Assembly (NCBI GenBank): GCA_009192285.1
Contig: CM018604.1
Location: forward strand, 5,303,746 to 5,367,745
DNA: 64,000 nucleotides
Reading direction: 5' to 3'
Origin: Morchella semilibera
Lineage: Eukaryota; Ascomycota; Pezizomycetes; Pezizales; Morchellaceae
Positions 33,912 to 46,337 of this stretch are shown piece after piece. The notes beneath the pieces are model-generated. The model worked only from the letters and a program-made list of their open reading frames with translations. It was not told the origin of the DNA and searched no databases. Each line of letters starts with the position of its first letter. The stretch's first letter is position 1. The translations under genes were made by a program, and so were the position numbers.

Positions 33912-36075
33912 GGTGTGCGGCGACGGTGACGACAGTGCGTTGGGGGGGGGGGGGGGTGTTGTTGGCTACTGTAGGTCGTAGTAGGTATGGAAGTAGTGGT
34001 TGTGGCTGATGCTGTTACTGCTGCTGCTGCTGCTTCTGCTTCTGTTGGTGTGTGTGGGGAGGAGGGACGTGTTGAAGGGACTGGACTGGACTGGACTGAC
34101 TTTCAGGTCAAGTCAAGTTCAAGTCAAGCCAAGTCAGGCTCAGGTCAACTCACGGGCTTTGGCTAGGGGGGGGGGGGTGGGGATGACGCGACTTGACCAC
34201 GCGCTAGGTATTGATGATGATTTGAGGATGAGAAGTGGGTGGGGGGGAGGTGGGTTTAGGACCTTAGGGTGACGTTCAGTCGTTGGGGGGAAGGAGGGGG
34301 GGGAGAGAGGAGGAGGAGAAGAAGAAGGGAGCGGAGCGTGGTTTGAACGAGTGAACGAACAAAAAAAAAACGGTCGTGCGGAAAAAGGGAAAGTGTATGA
34401 ATGAAAAGCAGAGAGAGAGAGAGAAAGAGCTGAGAAGGAAATAAGGGAAACCCCCCCAAAAAAATAAAATAAAAAAATAAAATAAAAAAATAAAAAAGCC
34501 GAACAAAACGACGAGCTGGAAAAATAAAAAGAGGCTTCCATTGTTTCGTCTTAGGCGGTGGACCCGGCGATCATAGTATAACAATGTTTCATGTTGAATC
34601 AAGTCCTTACCGCACGGCCTGCTGGCGGGGGGTGGGTTCCAGAGAGAATGAAGAAAGGAGAATCAAACGACGCAGCAGCAGCAGCAGCAGTAGTAGCAGC
34701 GGGGCTGGCGGCGGTGGCGTGCGTTGGCGTTTGATTGAAAACTAGATTCTAATATCATATCCTTTTCTCTCTTCTCAGATCATTGCGCTCTTCGAGTTGC
34801 ATAGAGAAGGGGGGAGTTTGTGAGGGGGGTCGAAATCGAAGAAGAGGGATTGGGGGGGGGGTGGGAGGTGTCGTCAGAATATATTAATTCCGGTGCATGG
34901 TGGAGTTTGGATGGGGGCGTTGGGAATTATTATATACTACTACCTACCTCCTACTCTACATGTATGTACTGCTTTGAGCGTCCCACATGCGCGATGTACA
35001 TGTACCTCCGCTTCCATGTACAAGTTCCTAAATATAAACAGTGACCCCCATACATACATTGCGAGTGAGAGACCGTGACAAATGTGGCGTTGAACATTGG
35101 TGTAGCTACTTGACTTTCTATGGTTGAGGATTTTGTGTTCCTGGCTGTGGGGGTGGGGGTCTGTCTTCCTGTCACGTACTGGCAAGTGTAGTCGTATATA
35201 CTGTAATGTTCGTAATGTTTTAAAATCTTTTGTCTGTGAATACATGTATGTACCCAGGGGAAACATACTGCCTCTATATAGCTTCCCCTGTAGGCTCACG
35301 GCAAGGCAAGGAATAGATATCTTAATACACGGGTAATATATACCGGGAATATACTCTGCTCTACAAAAGTCACAGGGGGGGTGTGTGTGTGTGGAGAATG
35401 AGGAAGGAAGGAAGGTAACCTCCAACTAATATTAAATGTATCCGGGTAACATTTTGACATGGAAGAGAGGGAGAGAGAGCGAGAGAGAGAGGGAGCAAGC
35501 ATGTGCTTTCTTTTTTACTGCACCCATCGGGTGATGGCACCCAGAAATTGTTTTTGTGTTTGATGATGCGGCTCGAGTGACAGGTGTTGCAGCTTGCGCG
35601 TGCGTGCGACTTTACCGATCTCTCTTTTTCACACCTTCACTTCTCCCCCTACCCTACTACTTTACTCCTCCTGGAACATTCCTCACAGACACCCATCATA
35701 GCTTACGACGACCACAAATCAATCCAGTAAGGGAACCGTGAGAGGGAATCTTGAAATACTGAAAGCAATATTACTTTACTTTACTTTACTTTTACTTACT
35801 CTTGGCAACGGTCAACTACGTGCAGCCACATAATCATCTCCTTCTTTCTACGTCTACGCACACTTCCTTCGTCCACATCCCATACCTACTACCCCCACCA
35901 CCACCACCATCACAATTCCTCAACCCTATTCATCAATCCCCCTTACAATATATACCGATAACAATTTCATCCGGAGATCTGAAGCTCCACAGATCTCTTC
36001 TGCGATCTTCCCCTCCCCTCCTTTTAATCCCAACATCCCCATTGGTTGTTAATTTATCCCAGCCGTAACAGCACA
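33912..36075. other. Intergenic spacer, simple repeats and promoter of the KRE2-like gene
   Basis: 2.2 kb. It holds (CTG)n/(CAG)n short runs (34018-34040 and 34672-34690), several G8-G17 runs (33939-33955, 34166, 34850), TACATGTA palindromes and one CGAGTGA-N6-RTGA motif (35062-35081). The last 250 bp, rich in C/T/A, are the likely leader of the mannosyltransferase gene. Confidence 0.55.
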
Positions 36076-37441
36076 ATGGTCGTCACGCAATCCAAAGGGA
36101 TTGCCCGGGTTGTGCTCTCTCTGGCTGCTCTCTCCGCCTTACTGATAGTCTTTTACAACTATTCGACCTCCATCCCAGGCGCCTCCTCCCTCATCCCCAC
36201 AGGCGACAAATTCGTACGACCAAAGACTGGTGGCTCGCTGAAAGGTATAGACCCGCTCCTCAATCCTGAAAAGGGGCCCCCAGGGAAACTATGGGCTCCC
36301 GGCGAGGCGAACCGAACATCCGCGACGCTGCTGTCGTTGGTAAGGAATAATGAGCTGGATGGTATGATCAGCGCCATGAGGGATCTGGAACGCACCTTTA
36401 ATCACAAATTTAACTACCCTTGGACATTCTTCAACGACGAGCCGTTCTCGGCAGAGTTCAAGGAACGGACGAGGAAGGAGACAAAGGCCGAGGTTCGATA
36501 CGGTAAGAGCGCGCTTGCATAAACGCTGGAGGGGGGGGTTGGATTGTGCTGATGGGAGTGTGCAGAGATTATTCCGAAGGAGCATTGGGAGATCCCATCA
36601 TGGATCAGCAAGGACTTGATGAAGGAATCTGCCGAAATCCTGACAGAGAAGAAAGTCCAGTACTCAAAGCTTGAGAGCTACCACCAAATGTGCCGATGGA
36701 ACTCTGGAAAATTCTACGAACACCCCGCTCTTGCCGATGTGCGGTGGTATTGGCGCGTTGAGCCGAAAGTCCAGTAAGCCCCCCCCCCTGGGCACGTGAC
36801 ACCAATTAATCCGCTTTATAGCTTCTTCTGTGACGTTGATTACGATGTCTTCCGCTATATGGAAGACAACGAGAAGACCTACGGCTTTGTCATCAACATT
36901 TACGACTCCCCCGAATCCATCGAAACACTCTGGCCCCAGACCCTCGAGTTCATTGGCAGAGCATCCGGACTACATCCACCCAAACAACGCTCTCAAGTGG
37001 CTCACGGATTCCAAGAACCGCCCCGCCCACAACCACAAGGCAAACGGATACTCGACATGCCACTTCTGGAGCAACTTTGAGATCGCCGATATGAACTTTT
37101 GGCGCAGCAAGAAATACAAGGATTACTTTGACCACCTTGACCGTGCGGGCGGTTTCTTCTATGAGCGCTGGGGCGATGCACCAGTCCACAGTATCGCGCT
37201 AGGTCTCTTTGAAGACAAGAGCAAAATCCACTGGTTTGTGCCCCCCGTATCTATCTTCCCAGGCAAGCAAGTTAACGGTAGAAATAGGTTCCGCGACATT
37301 GGTTACCAGCACATCCCCTACTTCAACTGCCCCTCATCACCAAAGTGCCGCGGCTGCATCGCGGGCCGCTTCACAGACGGTACCGGCCTCGACCAAGAGG
37401 ACTGCAGGGCAAACTGGTTCGAATTCGCACATATGGATTAA
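36076..37441 (+). CDS. KRE2/MNT1-type alpha-1,2-mannosyltransferase (GT15), one-base frame break
   Basis: Exons are 36076-36502, 36566-36773, 36822-37233 and 37288-37441. A short cytoplasmic tail and a signal-anchor helix (VVLSLAALSALLIVFYNY) mark a type II Golgi protein. The GT15 core is clear: YHQMCRWNSGKFYEHP, VHFFCDVDYDVFRYM, HPNNALKWLTDSKNRPAHN, the catalytic-loop GGFFYERWGDAPVHS and a Cys-rich end (CPSSPKCRGC). Within exon 3 the frame changes at about 36955: LEFI is followed out of frame by AEHPDYIHPNN, explained by one extra G in ATTGGCAGAG. The last intron (37234-37287, 54 nt) has no stop and could be read through in frame, adding 18 residues. These enzymes extend O- and N-linked mannose chains for the fungal cell wall. 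Function is sure; whether the break is real is not. Confidence 0.85.
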
Positions 37442-38859
37442 AGTACTGGTCTGGTATGGTCTGGGAAGGGAAGGGGGGCGTTATTGTCGTTTTCTTTTCT
37501 ATACAAAAAAAATATATTTTAGTAGTGGCCCGTGGATAGTTTGTAAGTGCCTATGCATAGGTGCAGTGAATGTTAGGGGGAGGGGCTGTAGACAAAGATT
37601 AGGACGGGGTTTCGTGTCATAATAACGTTATTTTCTTTTCCTTTTATCCTATTTTTTCGGTCATAGATTGAATGACATTTATGATTTATCAAAAGAAGAA
37701 TGTCAATTCCATCTGACTGAAGAGTTGCTTATATATACCGGCAGTAAGTATTTAGGGCGGGTGGTGACGGTAGTGGGGGCTGCAAATTAGGAGCCGGACC
37801 GGACCGGAGTGTTACCCGGGGTGAGCGAGTCTGGACACGGAAACACACTGTGATTAGATAGACCAACCCTCCATCCACATGCCCCCCCCAGCCCCAGCCC
37901 CACACCACCGCAATCATTGACCCAGGCTTGGCATCCGACTCCTGACTCTTTACGCCGGGGGGTCAAGACAGCGACATGGAATATCACTCGGTGGTGCCAA
38001 GCATGCCAAGCCATACCGGCGGGTCTCTGAGTGATAAGTATCAGAGTACGAGTCCTAGTATAGTGGTGGTGGGGAATGTGTGTATGAGGCTGGTTCCGGC
38101 CTTAGGACCTGGATACCCGGCTGCATGTCACGATGCCCTAGCGGTCCTTGCTTGGGGTATGTATGTAGGGTAGGTAGGTATAAACCTCCTCTAGTATACC
38201 GCCGTGTAAGTTGGGACTGTTTTGTGTTGTAGACCAGGCACAGAAGAGGTACGTGACCTCTTTGGGAGTGGGTTCTACTTCGCGCCGTCGATCGGGTGTT
38301 GGGTGTGGGGGTGGTGTGGCCCTGCTTATGGGATTCTCTCGAGGGTTTGGACAGGGTGGGGAGGGGGGGGCTGGACCTTAGGTGGGTAGGTGGGTAGGTG
38401 GGTATATTATGTCCTAGCTAGGCTCTCGACTTTAAGCTTTTGGACGATGGGCACGGGGGGGATAGGGGGGGCGTGGGAACAGGATCTGGATCCGGGGTCG
38501 CTTTTGTAGCTACATTGTATCTACATATCTATCTGCCTACACCAGCACACACACACACATATCTACATAAATAAATACGTAGATAACACCGGCGAACGAG
38601 TACCCGCCGGGGGATTCTACTTCTGCTGTCTAGCGTTTTGTCACCACATGGGGGCCGAGTGAGAGTCTGTGAAGCGGTGGTGGTAAATATACGCCGTAGA
38701 TCTACGGTTTCAATGTCACTGTCCCATATCACCGCAGAGGAAGAAAGAGCAGGAAGAAGAGGAAGAGGTAGGAAGTGGTAATTACATGTCCCTAACACAA
38801 AAACAAAAAAAGGCCCCAAAGCTACACACGACAAAAAAAAACAAAAAGACAAAACCCCG
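37442..38859. other. Intergenic spacer between convergent genes
   Basis: 1.4 kb with no supported gene. It contains a GGTGGGTA-type tandem stretch (38385-38405), a CGAGTGA-N6-RTGA motif (38656-38675) and an (AC)n run near 38549. Confidence 0.5.
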
Positions 38860-41800
38860 CTACACCACCTCCTCCAGCTCCTCCAGCTCCTCCGCATCAC
38901 GGAGCACCGCCGTCACGACCGACCCCTCGCCCTCGCCCTCGCTCTCGCCCCCCTCCACCTCCACCTCCTCCTCCTCCTCCTCGGCCCCCGGGACAAGCAC
39001 CGTCTCGTCGGCGCGCACCTGCGCCAGCTCGCCCACAATCCTGCCAGCGCAACCTCAACCTTGTTGAGCGAGTTGCGCGAGGGCGCGTCGGGCGCGACGC
39101 CCTCCTCGATCGCGCGCGCAACGAGCTCGTATAGCGCACGTAGCTTGTCGGGCGTGGCGTCGCCGGGGATGTATAGCTTCTGCAGCATGGTGAGGAGGCA
39201 TTTTCTCTCCTCTCCTGTGTGGGGTTAGTATCTCATATATATACGGGAGGGGGGGGGGAGGGGGACATACTCGTACAGCCGCCCACCAGCGCCCTCTCCA
39301 GCATCTCCCCGGCCATGACAACCTGCACGTCCGGGTCCACTACCTCTCCGCCACTCCGCCGGCGCCGGCGCCACCCACATTCCTGCGCGGGTCCGTCCAG
39401 TCCGCCAGCTGCGAGGACACAACGGTCATGCCGACCATCTCCTCCTCCTCGCCGAGGGCCTCATGCATTACCACGAGCGCATGCAGGATCCCCACTGCGC
39501 CGCGCGCCATGCGCGCCTGGTTCTCCGGCCGCGAGTGGCAGTACACGGGGAAGAAGTAGGTCAGGATCTGGCGCAGCGCGTGGTTGTCCACGGTGGCTGG
39601 GTCAAAGTAGCCCACGACCAGGAACTTGAGGAGCTCGTCGTCCTTGATGACCTGCGCGAGCATGAGCTTGCAGACGACCTCGACGGCCGTCGACTGCACT
39701 TCCACGTGCTCGTCGAGCTTGATGGCTTTGGCGAAGAGCCGGTAGAGCGCGCGTTGGTCCACGACTGGGGCTGCGGCGGCGGGGCTTGGTCTCGGCGAAG
39801 AGGGTGCTGCCGTGGATGGTCAGGATGTCGGAGATGATGTGGAGGGCCGAGATTTGTAGGGTTTCGTGGCCCTTGTTGAAGCAGTGGGCGAAGAGGGTGA
39901 GGTTTTCTTCGGCGAGGGTCTGAAGGGTTAGTATATATTGATATATCTTGTAGGAGGTAACTTACTCTATCGAGCAGGCAAGAAAGACCAAGACAGTGCA
40001 GGCCCCGCTCACGCACCGGGGCTTCGTGGGAGCGCACAGCAGGGACAATAAGCCCATTGAGCATACTGACGAGATGGGTATTCTGCTTCAGACTCCCCTC
40101 GACATTCTCGAGCATGCACTGGGCAATATGGAGACACTTGAGGTTGATCATCATCTCCTTGATCGCGCGTGTCTCCTCGTCGTCCTCATCAGCACCCCCT
40201 TCACCCTCCTCGTCCTCGTCCTCGGCGTCGTCAATATCCATCATATCGACGTCCTCACCCTGGGACGCCGCCGCCACCGCCGCCTTCCTGCTCTGGCTGC
40301 TCTTCTTCTCCTTCGCCCTCCTCTCCGCGGCCTCCCTCTCCTTGCGTCTGCCGGCGGCCGACTTGACCCGTGATACTGTCGTTGACGGCGCCATCGTCGA
40401 TATCGCTCTTCGCGGAATGGAAGCTCTCGGACGCAGCGTCGTCGCCCACCGTCTCGTCGCCCTCCTGGTCCTCCTCGATGGCGTCGTGCACCTCGGCGAT
40501 GACCTCGAGGATCAGCATGCAGAAGTCGCCCTCGCCCATGCTCAGCTTGCCCAGACACTCCACCACCAGCTTCGTCACGCCCTCCGTCAGCTGCGGGATG
40601 CCCAGGCTGTTGCGCAGCAGCGAGAACATCTTGCGCCGCCCAATCTCGTCGCCGTAGTCCGTGCGCAGCGCAATCATCAGCATCTGCTCGACAATGAACT
40701 CGAGCTCCGTCGCCTCCGACTCGGACCCGCCCTCCGCCTCGACCGCGGCGACGAGCTTGTTCATGTACTTTTGCAGCCAAAAGGCCAGCTTGGTGACCTC
40801 TGGCATCTTCTCCTCGAGGGCCTCGCGGATGCCCTCTGGCGCCGCCGTGCGCGCATAGTCGTTGAATGAGCGCGCCAGGAAGGCGGACTCGGCCGTCAGG
40901 TTCTCCCAATACTCGTCGTCGAGCACAATCTGGTCGACGACGTCCTTGCGCTCGGCCCAGAAGCCCTTCATGGCCAGCTCCTTGACGCCGCCCTGGGACC
41001 CGTCGCCGGCCACGTCGAGGCGCTCCAGCACCTCCAGGAGGTCGCCGCCCGCGTCCTCGACCCACCGGTAGTTGAACATCTTGCGGGCGGCGGCGCGCAC
41101 GCTCTCGTCGCGGTCGTTGAGCCCCCAGCGCAGCAGCTTCTCGCGCATCCCGATCGACAGGTGCCGGAAGTCGCCCAGCGTCGGCAGCAGCCGCGTAAAC
41201 ACGCTGCGCCGTGTCGCGCTGTCCACGTCGCGCGTCCGCGCGAGCAGATACGGCAGCGTGTGCGGCGTCGGCGCAACATTGTAGAGAACGGTCCTGCGCA
41301 CATCCGCCGAGGGGTCCCGCTCGATTGCCTCGAGGAGGAGCGCGAGCGCGCCACCACCACCACCTCCTCCTCCCGTCGTCGTCCCAGCGGGGGGACGCCC
41401 TCGTCGTCGGTACCCTCTCGCCGTCGGCGTCAACCCCCATCTCCAGGAGGCGCACGAGCGCAACGACGGCCTGCACGCGCACGGGCGCCTCCTTGTCTTT
41501 GAGGCGCTTGCAGAGCTCGGCGAGGGCCTTGGCGAAGATGCGTTTCGAGATGGGCGAGAAGTCGACGGGGAAGGTGGGGAGGGTGTTTGAGAGGAGGAGT
41601 GAGAGGAGCTGTGTCGTTCGGTATCGGACGGCCTTTTCGCGGGAGGCCAGGTATGGCGTTAGGTGTTGGAGGAGGGCGAGGACGAAGCGGTGAGGGGGCT
41701 GTGGAACAAATGTTGAGGGGTCGAAGGGAGGTTCTTCCGTTTCCTCCTCCTCCTCTCCTTCTTCCTCTGGGGTTCGGCGGCGGCTTCACCTTCAGCGGGG

Positions 41801-42322
41801 GTGGCGGCGGCGGCGGCGGCGGGCTTCGGTTTCCTGCCCTTGGGCTTTGGCTTTGGTTTATCTACACCGGCCAATTAATACATCTTCACCCTCCCTCTCC
41901 TCCGGGCAGACCGGGACAGACATACCCTTCTCCAACAGTCCCCTCACAAAGACATCCACAAACCTCAGGCACCGGTCCCCCACGACCTCTCCCTTCTTGA
42001 CAACGAGCACACGGTCCAGGAACCTAAAAAACTCCTTCACGAACGCCTTCTCGCCCTTCTGGCCGCCCCCGCCGGGCACCGTGGCGCCCACGGCGCCCGA
42101 CCCCGCAATGCACTGCTCGTACGTCGCGCGCAGCGTCACGGCCAGCTTGCGGTGCCCCGCCGTCGTCTTCTGCGCGCTGTCGAACACGCTGGCGAGCGTC
42201 GTGGACAGGGGCGTGTAGGGCGGTGGTGGCGGGGAGGAGGCGGAGGAGCCTGGTGGCGAGGAGGGGGGTGGGGGGGTTGGGCGCGGGCGGCGGCGGGGGG
42301 CGCGGGGGGCCTTGGGCGGCAT
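38860..42322 (-). CDS. ycg1: Condensin subunit Ycg1/CAP-G, frame interrupted at five sites
   Basis: HEAT-repeat condensin subunit. Modelled exons are 42322-41926, 41766-39966, 39919-39271 and 39214-38860, which would give about 1067 aa, the normal size. Conserved pieces in order: FVKEFFRFLDRVLVVKKGE; HRFVLALLQHLTPYLASREK; VRVQAVVALVRLLEMG; DPSADVRRTVLYNVAPTPHT; WGLNDRDESVRAAARKM; LIALRTDYGDEIGRRKMF-like core; HIAQCMLENVEGSLKQNTHL; HETLQISALHIISDILTIHG; KLYIPGDATPDKLRALYELV. After splicing the frame still shifts at about 41390 (C6 run), 40367 (GGG), 39781 (CCCC), 39348 and 39040, each by one base. Condensin compacts chromosomes in mitosis, and Ycg1 with the kleisin Brn1 forms its DNA-clamping module. 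The strong GC bias here sets it apart from most other genes in the window. Confidence 0.85.
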
Positions 42323-43092
42323 TGGGGGGTTTTGGTTTTTGTTTTCGGGGTGGTGGTGTTGGTTTGGGGTTGTTGTGGTGGTTATTGTGGTTGTGGTGTT
42401 TTGGTTTGGTGTTTTGGTGTTTGGAGATATCGAGTTGGTATCGTAGAAGATTAGATTAGATTATGTAGTTATCTAATCTGGTCTAATCTTATCAATTACA
42501 TGACATAAGCACATCAGCATGAATTGGTTGGTTGTGAGCATCGCCCTCTGCTGTAAAGACTGGAGCTGAAGTATATAGTTGACGCTAGCAAGATATTACT
42601 TCTTCTACAAGTGCTCCTTTCTCGCCCTGCAGCTTTCGAAGGATTATGTAAATTCGAGTATCAAGGACTCGAGTATTTAATCAGGCTTAAGGAAATGGTG
42701 ATCGAGTTGGTGGTTAATTTCATGCCAAACCTCTCTACTGTGCATGTGAGCTCACCTTAGTCTAAGTAGATGCCGCTGCCCTGAAATGATTGAGCAAGCA
42801 GGATGATGACTAAACAAATTGACTAAGCAATGTCTGCCTCCTGAGCGGTATCTAATCTAATCTCCAATCATCCATCTAATCTAATCCATCTCATCTCATC
42901 TCCACCACCACGGCAGGGATCATCGCCTCTCGTCCAATCAAAGAACCCGCGATTGATTGCAATCAGCGCCCGCACTTCTTCTTCTTCTCTTCTTCTTCTC
43001 CACCTACAAAACCCCGCGATCTCTGTCCGTGGGTGAAGAACAGACCACAAACCCCCCAATCTCTCTCCTCTTCTCCAGATTGTATATATACA
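42323..43092. promoter_or_regulatory. Divergent promoter between YCG1 and cysteine-synthase-like gene
   Basis: 770 bp. It has a TG-rich tract next to YCG1 (42330-42420) and repeated (TCTAATC)-like words at 42450-42490 and 42850-42905. The CT-rich leader (42965-43090) precedes the start at 43093. No coding signal. Confidence 0.45.
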
Positions 43093-44484
43093 ATGTTCCG
43101 GCGCACGCTCCTCAACCTCGTCCCCCGCCGCACTTATGCAACCGCCTCTGAGTGCGCCTCCCCTACTGCGTCAAGGTCTCCAAAGCGCAGCGCACCGTCA
43201 CTGGCTTCGTCGGAGGTTCCCTCCCCCGCCTTCCTCTTTGCTCCCCTTCTTAAATGGCTAACACACACACACACGGCAGCAATCGGAAACACCCCCCTCA
43301 TCCGCCTCGACAGGCTCAGCGACGAGACGGGCTGCGACATCTACGGCAAGGCAGAATTCATGAACCCCGGCGGGTCCGTCAAAGGTTCCCCTCCCCCCCC
43401 CCTCCCCCGCCTCTCTCTCCTCGGGGTAGCTAACGGGTGCACAGACAGAGCAGCGCTGTACCTGGTCAAGGAGGCGGAAGAGAAGGGGCTTCTCAAGCCT
43501 GGTGGGACCGTCGTCGAGGGCACGGCTGGAAACACGGGGATTGGGCTCGCCCATGTGTGTCGGTCGAAAGGTTAGTGTATTCCGTCTGTTCGTTCTGTGA
43601 TGTTGGCTGGCTGCTGATGGTGGTGGTGGTGGTGGTGGAGTGTAGGCTACAAATGTGTCATTTATATGCCGGATACCCAGAGCCAGGGGAAGATTGACCT
43701 GTTGAGACTGCTGGGCGCAGAGGTGTATCCAGTGCCGGCTGGTGAGTGGGCTTCCATTCTGTGTATTTGCGCCGGGGAGAGAAACATAACCTAACCCCCC
43801 CCCCCCCCGGCAGTCGCCTTCGAAAACCCCCAAAACTACAACCACCAAGCCGCCCGCCACGCCGCCGACCTCCCCAACGCCGTCTGGACCAACCAATTCG
43901 ACAACATCGCCAACCGCCGCGCCCACATCGAGACCACAGGCCCCGAACTCTGGTCGCAGCTCTCAGGCCGCCTCGACGCCTTCACCTGCTCCACCGGCAC
44001 CGGCGGGACCCTCGCCGGCGTCACCCGCTACCTCAAAGAGGTCTCAGACGGCCGCACCGAGTGCATCCTCGCGGACCCCCCCGGCTCCGTCCTCCACAGC
44101 TACATCTCCTCCGGCGGCAAGCTCGTCGAGCGCACGGGCTCCTCAATCACAGAGGGCATCGGCCAGGGCCGCGTCACCGACAACCTCAAGCCCGAGATCA
44201 AGCTGCTCAACGGCAGCCTGCACATCAGCGACGAGAAGACAATCGAGATGGTGTACCGGCTGCTGGACGAGGAGGGCCTGTACATGGGTGCCAGCAGCGC
44301 GCTGAACGTCGTTGCCGCCGTCGAGACGGCGAGGAGGATCGGCCCCGGGAAGACGGTCGCTACCGTGCTTTGCGACGGCGCGTATAGGTATGCGGATCGC
44401 CTGTTTAGTAGGGCGTGGTTGGAGGGGAGGGGGCTGTGGGAGGCGGTGCCGGAGGCGCTGAGGAGGTATGCGGTGCTGCCGTAG
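43093..44484 (+). CDS. Mitochondrial cysteine-synthase-like PLP enzyme (Mcy1/cysteine synthase 2 type)
   Basis: Exons are 43093-43215, 43280-43384, 43445-43570, 43646-43741 and 43814-44484. The PLP-dependent beta family is clear: [13 protein letters not shown], the lysine motif [12 protein letters not shown] (Schiff-base Lys in SVK), [24 protein letters not shown], and the [16 protein letters not shown] segment that marks the fungal second cysteine synthase. The C-terminus [14 protein letters not shown] is intact. Exon 1 starts with a basic presequence ([18 protein letters not shown]), but the conserved [17 protein letters not shown] lies in another frame. One missing G after GCCTCTGA would repair the reading, so a one-base deletion at about 43150 is inferred. 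Yeast Mcy1 sits at the mitochondrial outer membrane and its substrate is uncertain. Confidence 0.85.
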
Positions 44485-44930
44485 AGAGGGGGCGTGTGTA
44501 TGTAGATATCTAAATAGTTTTTATTCCACACCTGTCTAGCAAAGCGTAGCGTGACCATCGAGTGCAGTACAAGAAACATTAGACCCCCCTCCCACCCAAA
44601 TATGTAATGGGGGGTTCACCTAAAGTCTGAAGAATCACCCCTGTTTTACAGAAAAATCGGGCCGATCAGGTTATGCTAAACACCCGCCCCGGTCCATGTC
44701 CCGCCAAGACCCGGTGCCAATGATCAAACAGTCACCTTCCGAGGCATCACAGGATCGCACTCGCACCGGCCGGCCTGGCCCTTCCGCCAAGCTTTTAGGC
44801 ATCCCGCCGTGGTGCGGGGTGTGGGTGGTTGGTGGTTGGGGGAGGGGGTATAATAACCTCCTGCTTCTTCCTCTGCTCCTCTTCCTCTCCCTCCCTTCTT
44901 CAGCATTGGTTCGTTTGTGTTTTGTATATG

Positions 44931-45115
44931 CTGCTTGTCTTGTCTTGTCCTGTACTGTTTTGTTCTGTACTGCACTGCACTGTTTTGTCCTGTCTGTACT
45001 GCACTGTTTTGTTCTGTCTTGTCCTATACTGTTTTGTTCTATCCTATACTGCACTATTTTGTTCTGTTACTGCACTTTTTTGTTCTGTCCTGTACTGTAC
45101 TGTTTTTTTCTGTCC
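44931..45115 (+). repeat. Pyrimidine-rich minisatellite (TGTTTTGTCCTGTACTGCAC-like)
   Basis: About 185 bp of diverged tandem units built from TGTTTTGT, CCTGTACTG and CACTG. The long open frames over it (Cys/Phe/Leu/Tyr-rich) follow from the repeat and are not genes. Confidence 0.85.
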
Positions 45116-45916
45116 TATCGCGTGCTATATACCTCTATACCCCATCCCCGCTGTCCCGTCATGTATTATTACCCCCCACCCACCACCCCACACCCACCAC
45201 TGTCACCACCCACTAAACACCTCTCTACAGACTAATTTAGTCCACCCCCCCCCCTCCCCGGCAGCTAATGGCGCCAACAAACCGGAGGAGCAGCAAGGGG
45301 ACGGGCGAGAGGGGGAGAAGCAAGGGGACGGGCGGGAGAAGAGGCGAGGACACGGGCTCTTCACTGAGTCACGGTCAGCAAGCAACAACAAACAACGGGG
45401 CACCAGCACCCCCCACGCACTGAGTTTCGAAAGGGACCAGAGCGGGGGGGGGCGTCGGCGCCCTGCACCAATCACCAGTATCACCGGCCGTGCTGCGGGC
45501 AGTGGCGGCGGCGGACTAGAAATGGGGAGGGGGTGGAGGCGGTGGAGTGGCGGTGGAGGAATAAAGTACCCCCTTTCTCTTTACTTTACCCTTTACCCCT
45601 TTATTTTACCCCTTTACCCTGCGATGGTGGGCTAACGAGGCGGGAAGCAGAAAAAAAATAATTCAAAAATCCAAAAAAAAAAAAACAATAACCCAAAATC
45701 TGGATGTCTTGATGCTGTAAGCTTGGGACAGCGTTAAGGAGGGAGGGAGTGTCGGTTAGTTCCTCCTTTTTTTTTTTTTTTTTTTTTGTCTACTCTTGTC
45801 CTTTTGCGTGGGTGGGGTATATACATTCTTCTCTCCTTTTCTTTTTTTTTTTGCCGTGGTGGTGGGGGGGGTACGTAGGTAGTCTAGATACACTGCAATA
45901 ATATCATGTATGCAAG

Positions 45917-45942
45917 TCCATCCATCCATCCATCCATCCATC
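45917..45942. repeat. (TCCA)n tetranucleotide microsatellite
   Basis: Six perfect TCCA units in non-coding sequence. Confidence 0.95.
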
Positions 45943-46337
45943 TGTAGCCGTCATAGTGCCACGTTAGACCATAGCTCTCGAATCGGTGATTCTTCGTTCG
46001 GCCTTTGTGTGTGCATATGATTGGAGCGAAGCACAGTTAGTTAAAGCCGACGCTCGAACCCCCGAGTGACGGCCCATGAACCACGATGTTTCCTGCAGCC
46101 GCGTGCATGCATGGACTGTTGCGGGCTGGATGATGGTTGGTGGCGACGTGCTGTGTGCTCAAATAGATCACACCAAGTGGGGGGTGGGCGCGAGGCTAGG
46201 TGTACTTGCCGGATTTTCAAGTTAGGACGGTTGCCACCCAACTTTTGGTTACATCTCGTCCTAAACTTAAAAATTTGGCAAGTATATTGGTCTCGTACGA
46301 GCAGTGGAGGCCTAGGTGTATATACATGTATCTACTT

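Noticed and set aside
41660-41875. Apparent sixth frame break in YCG1 near the Lys/Pro/Ala-rich segment
   Set aside because: A later acceptor (CCCCAG at 41767-41768) joins exon 1 in phase to the acidic stretch EEEGEEEEETEEPPFDPSTF, so no indel is needed.
44696-45635. Long Cys/Phe/Leu/Tyr-rich frames on plus
   Set aside because: They lie on the pyrimidine minisatellite and change with its unit length; repeat artefact.
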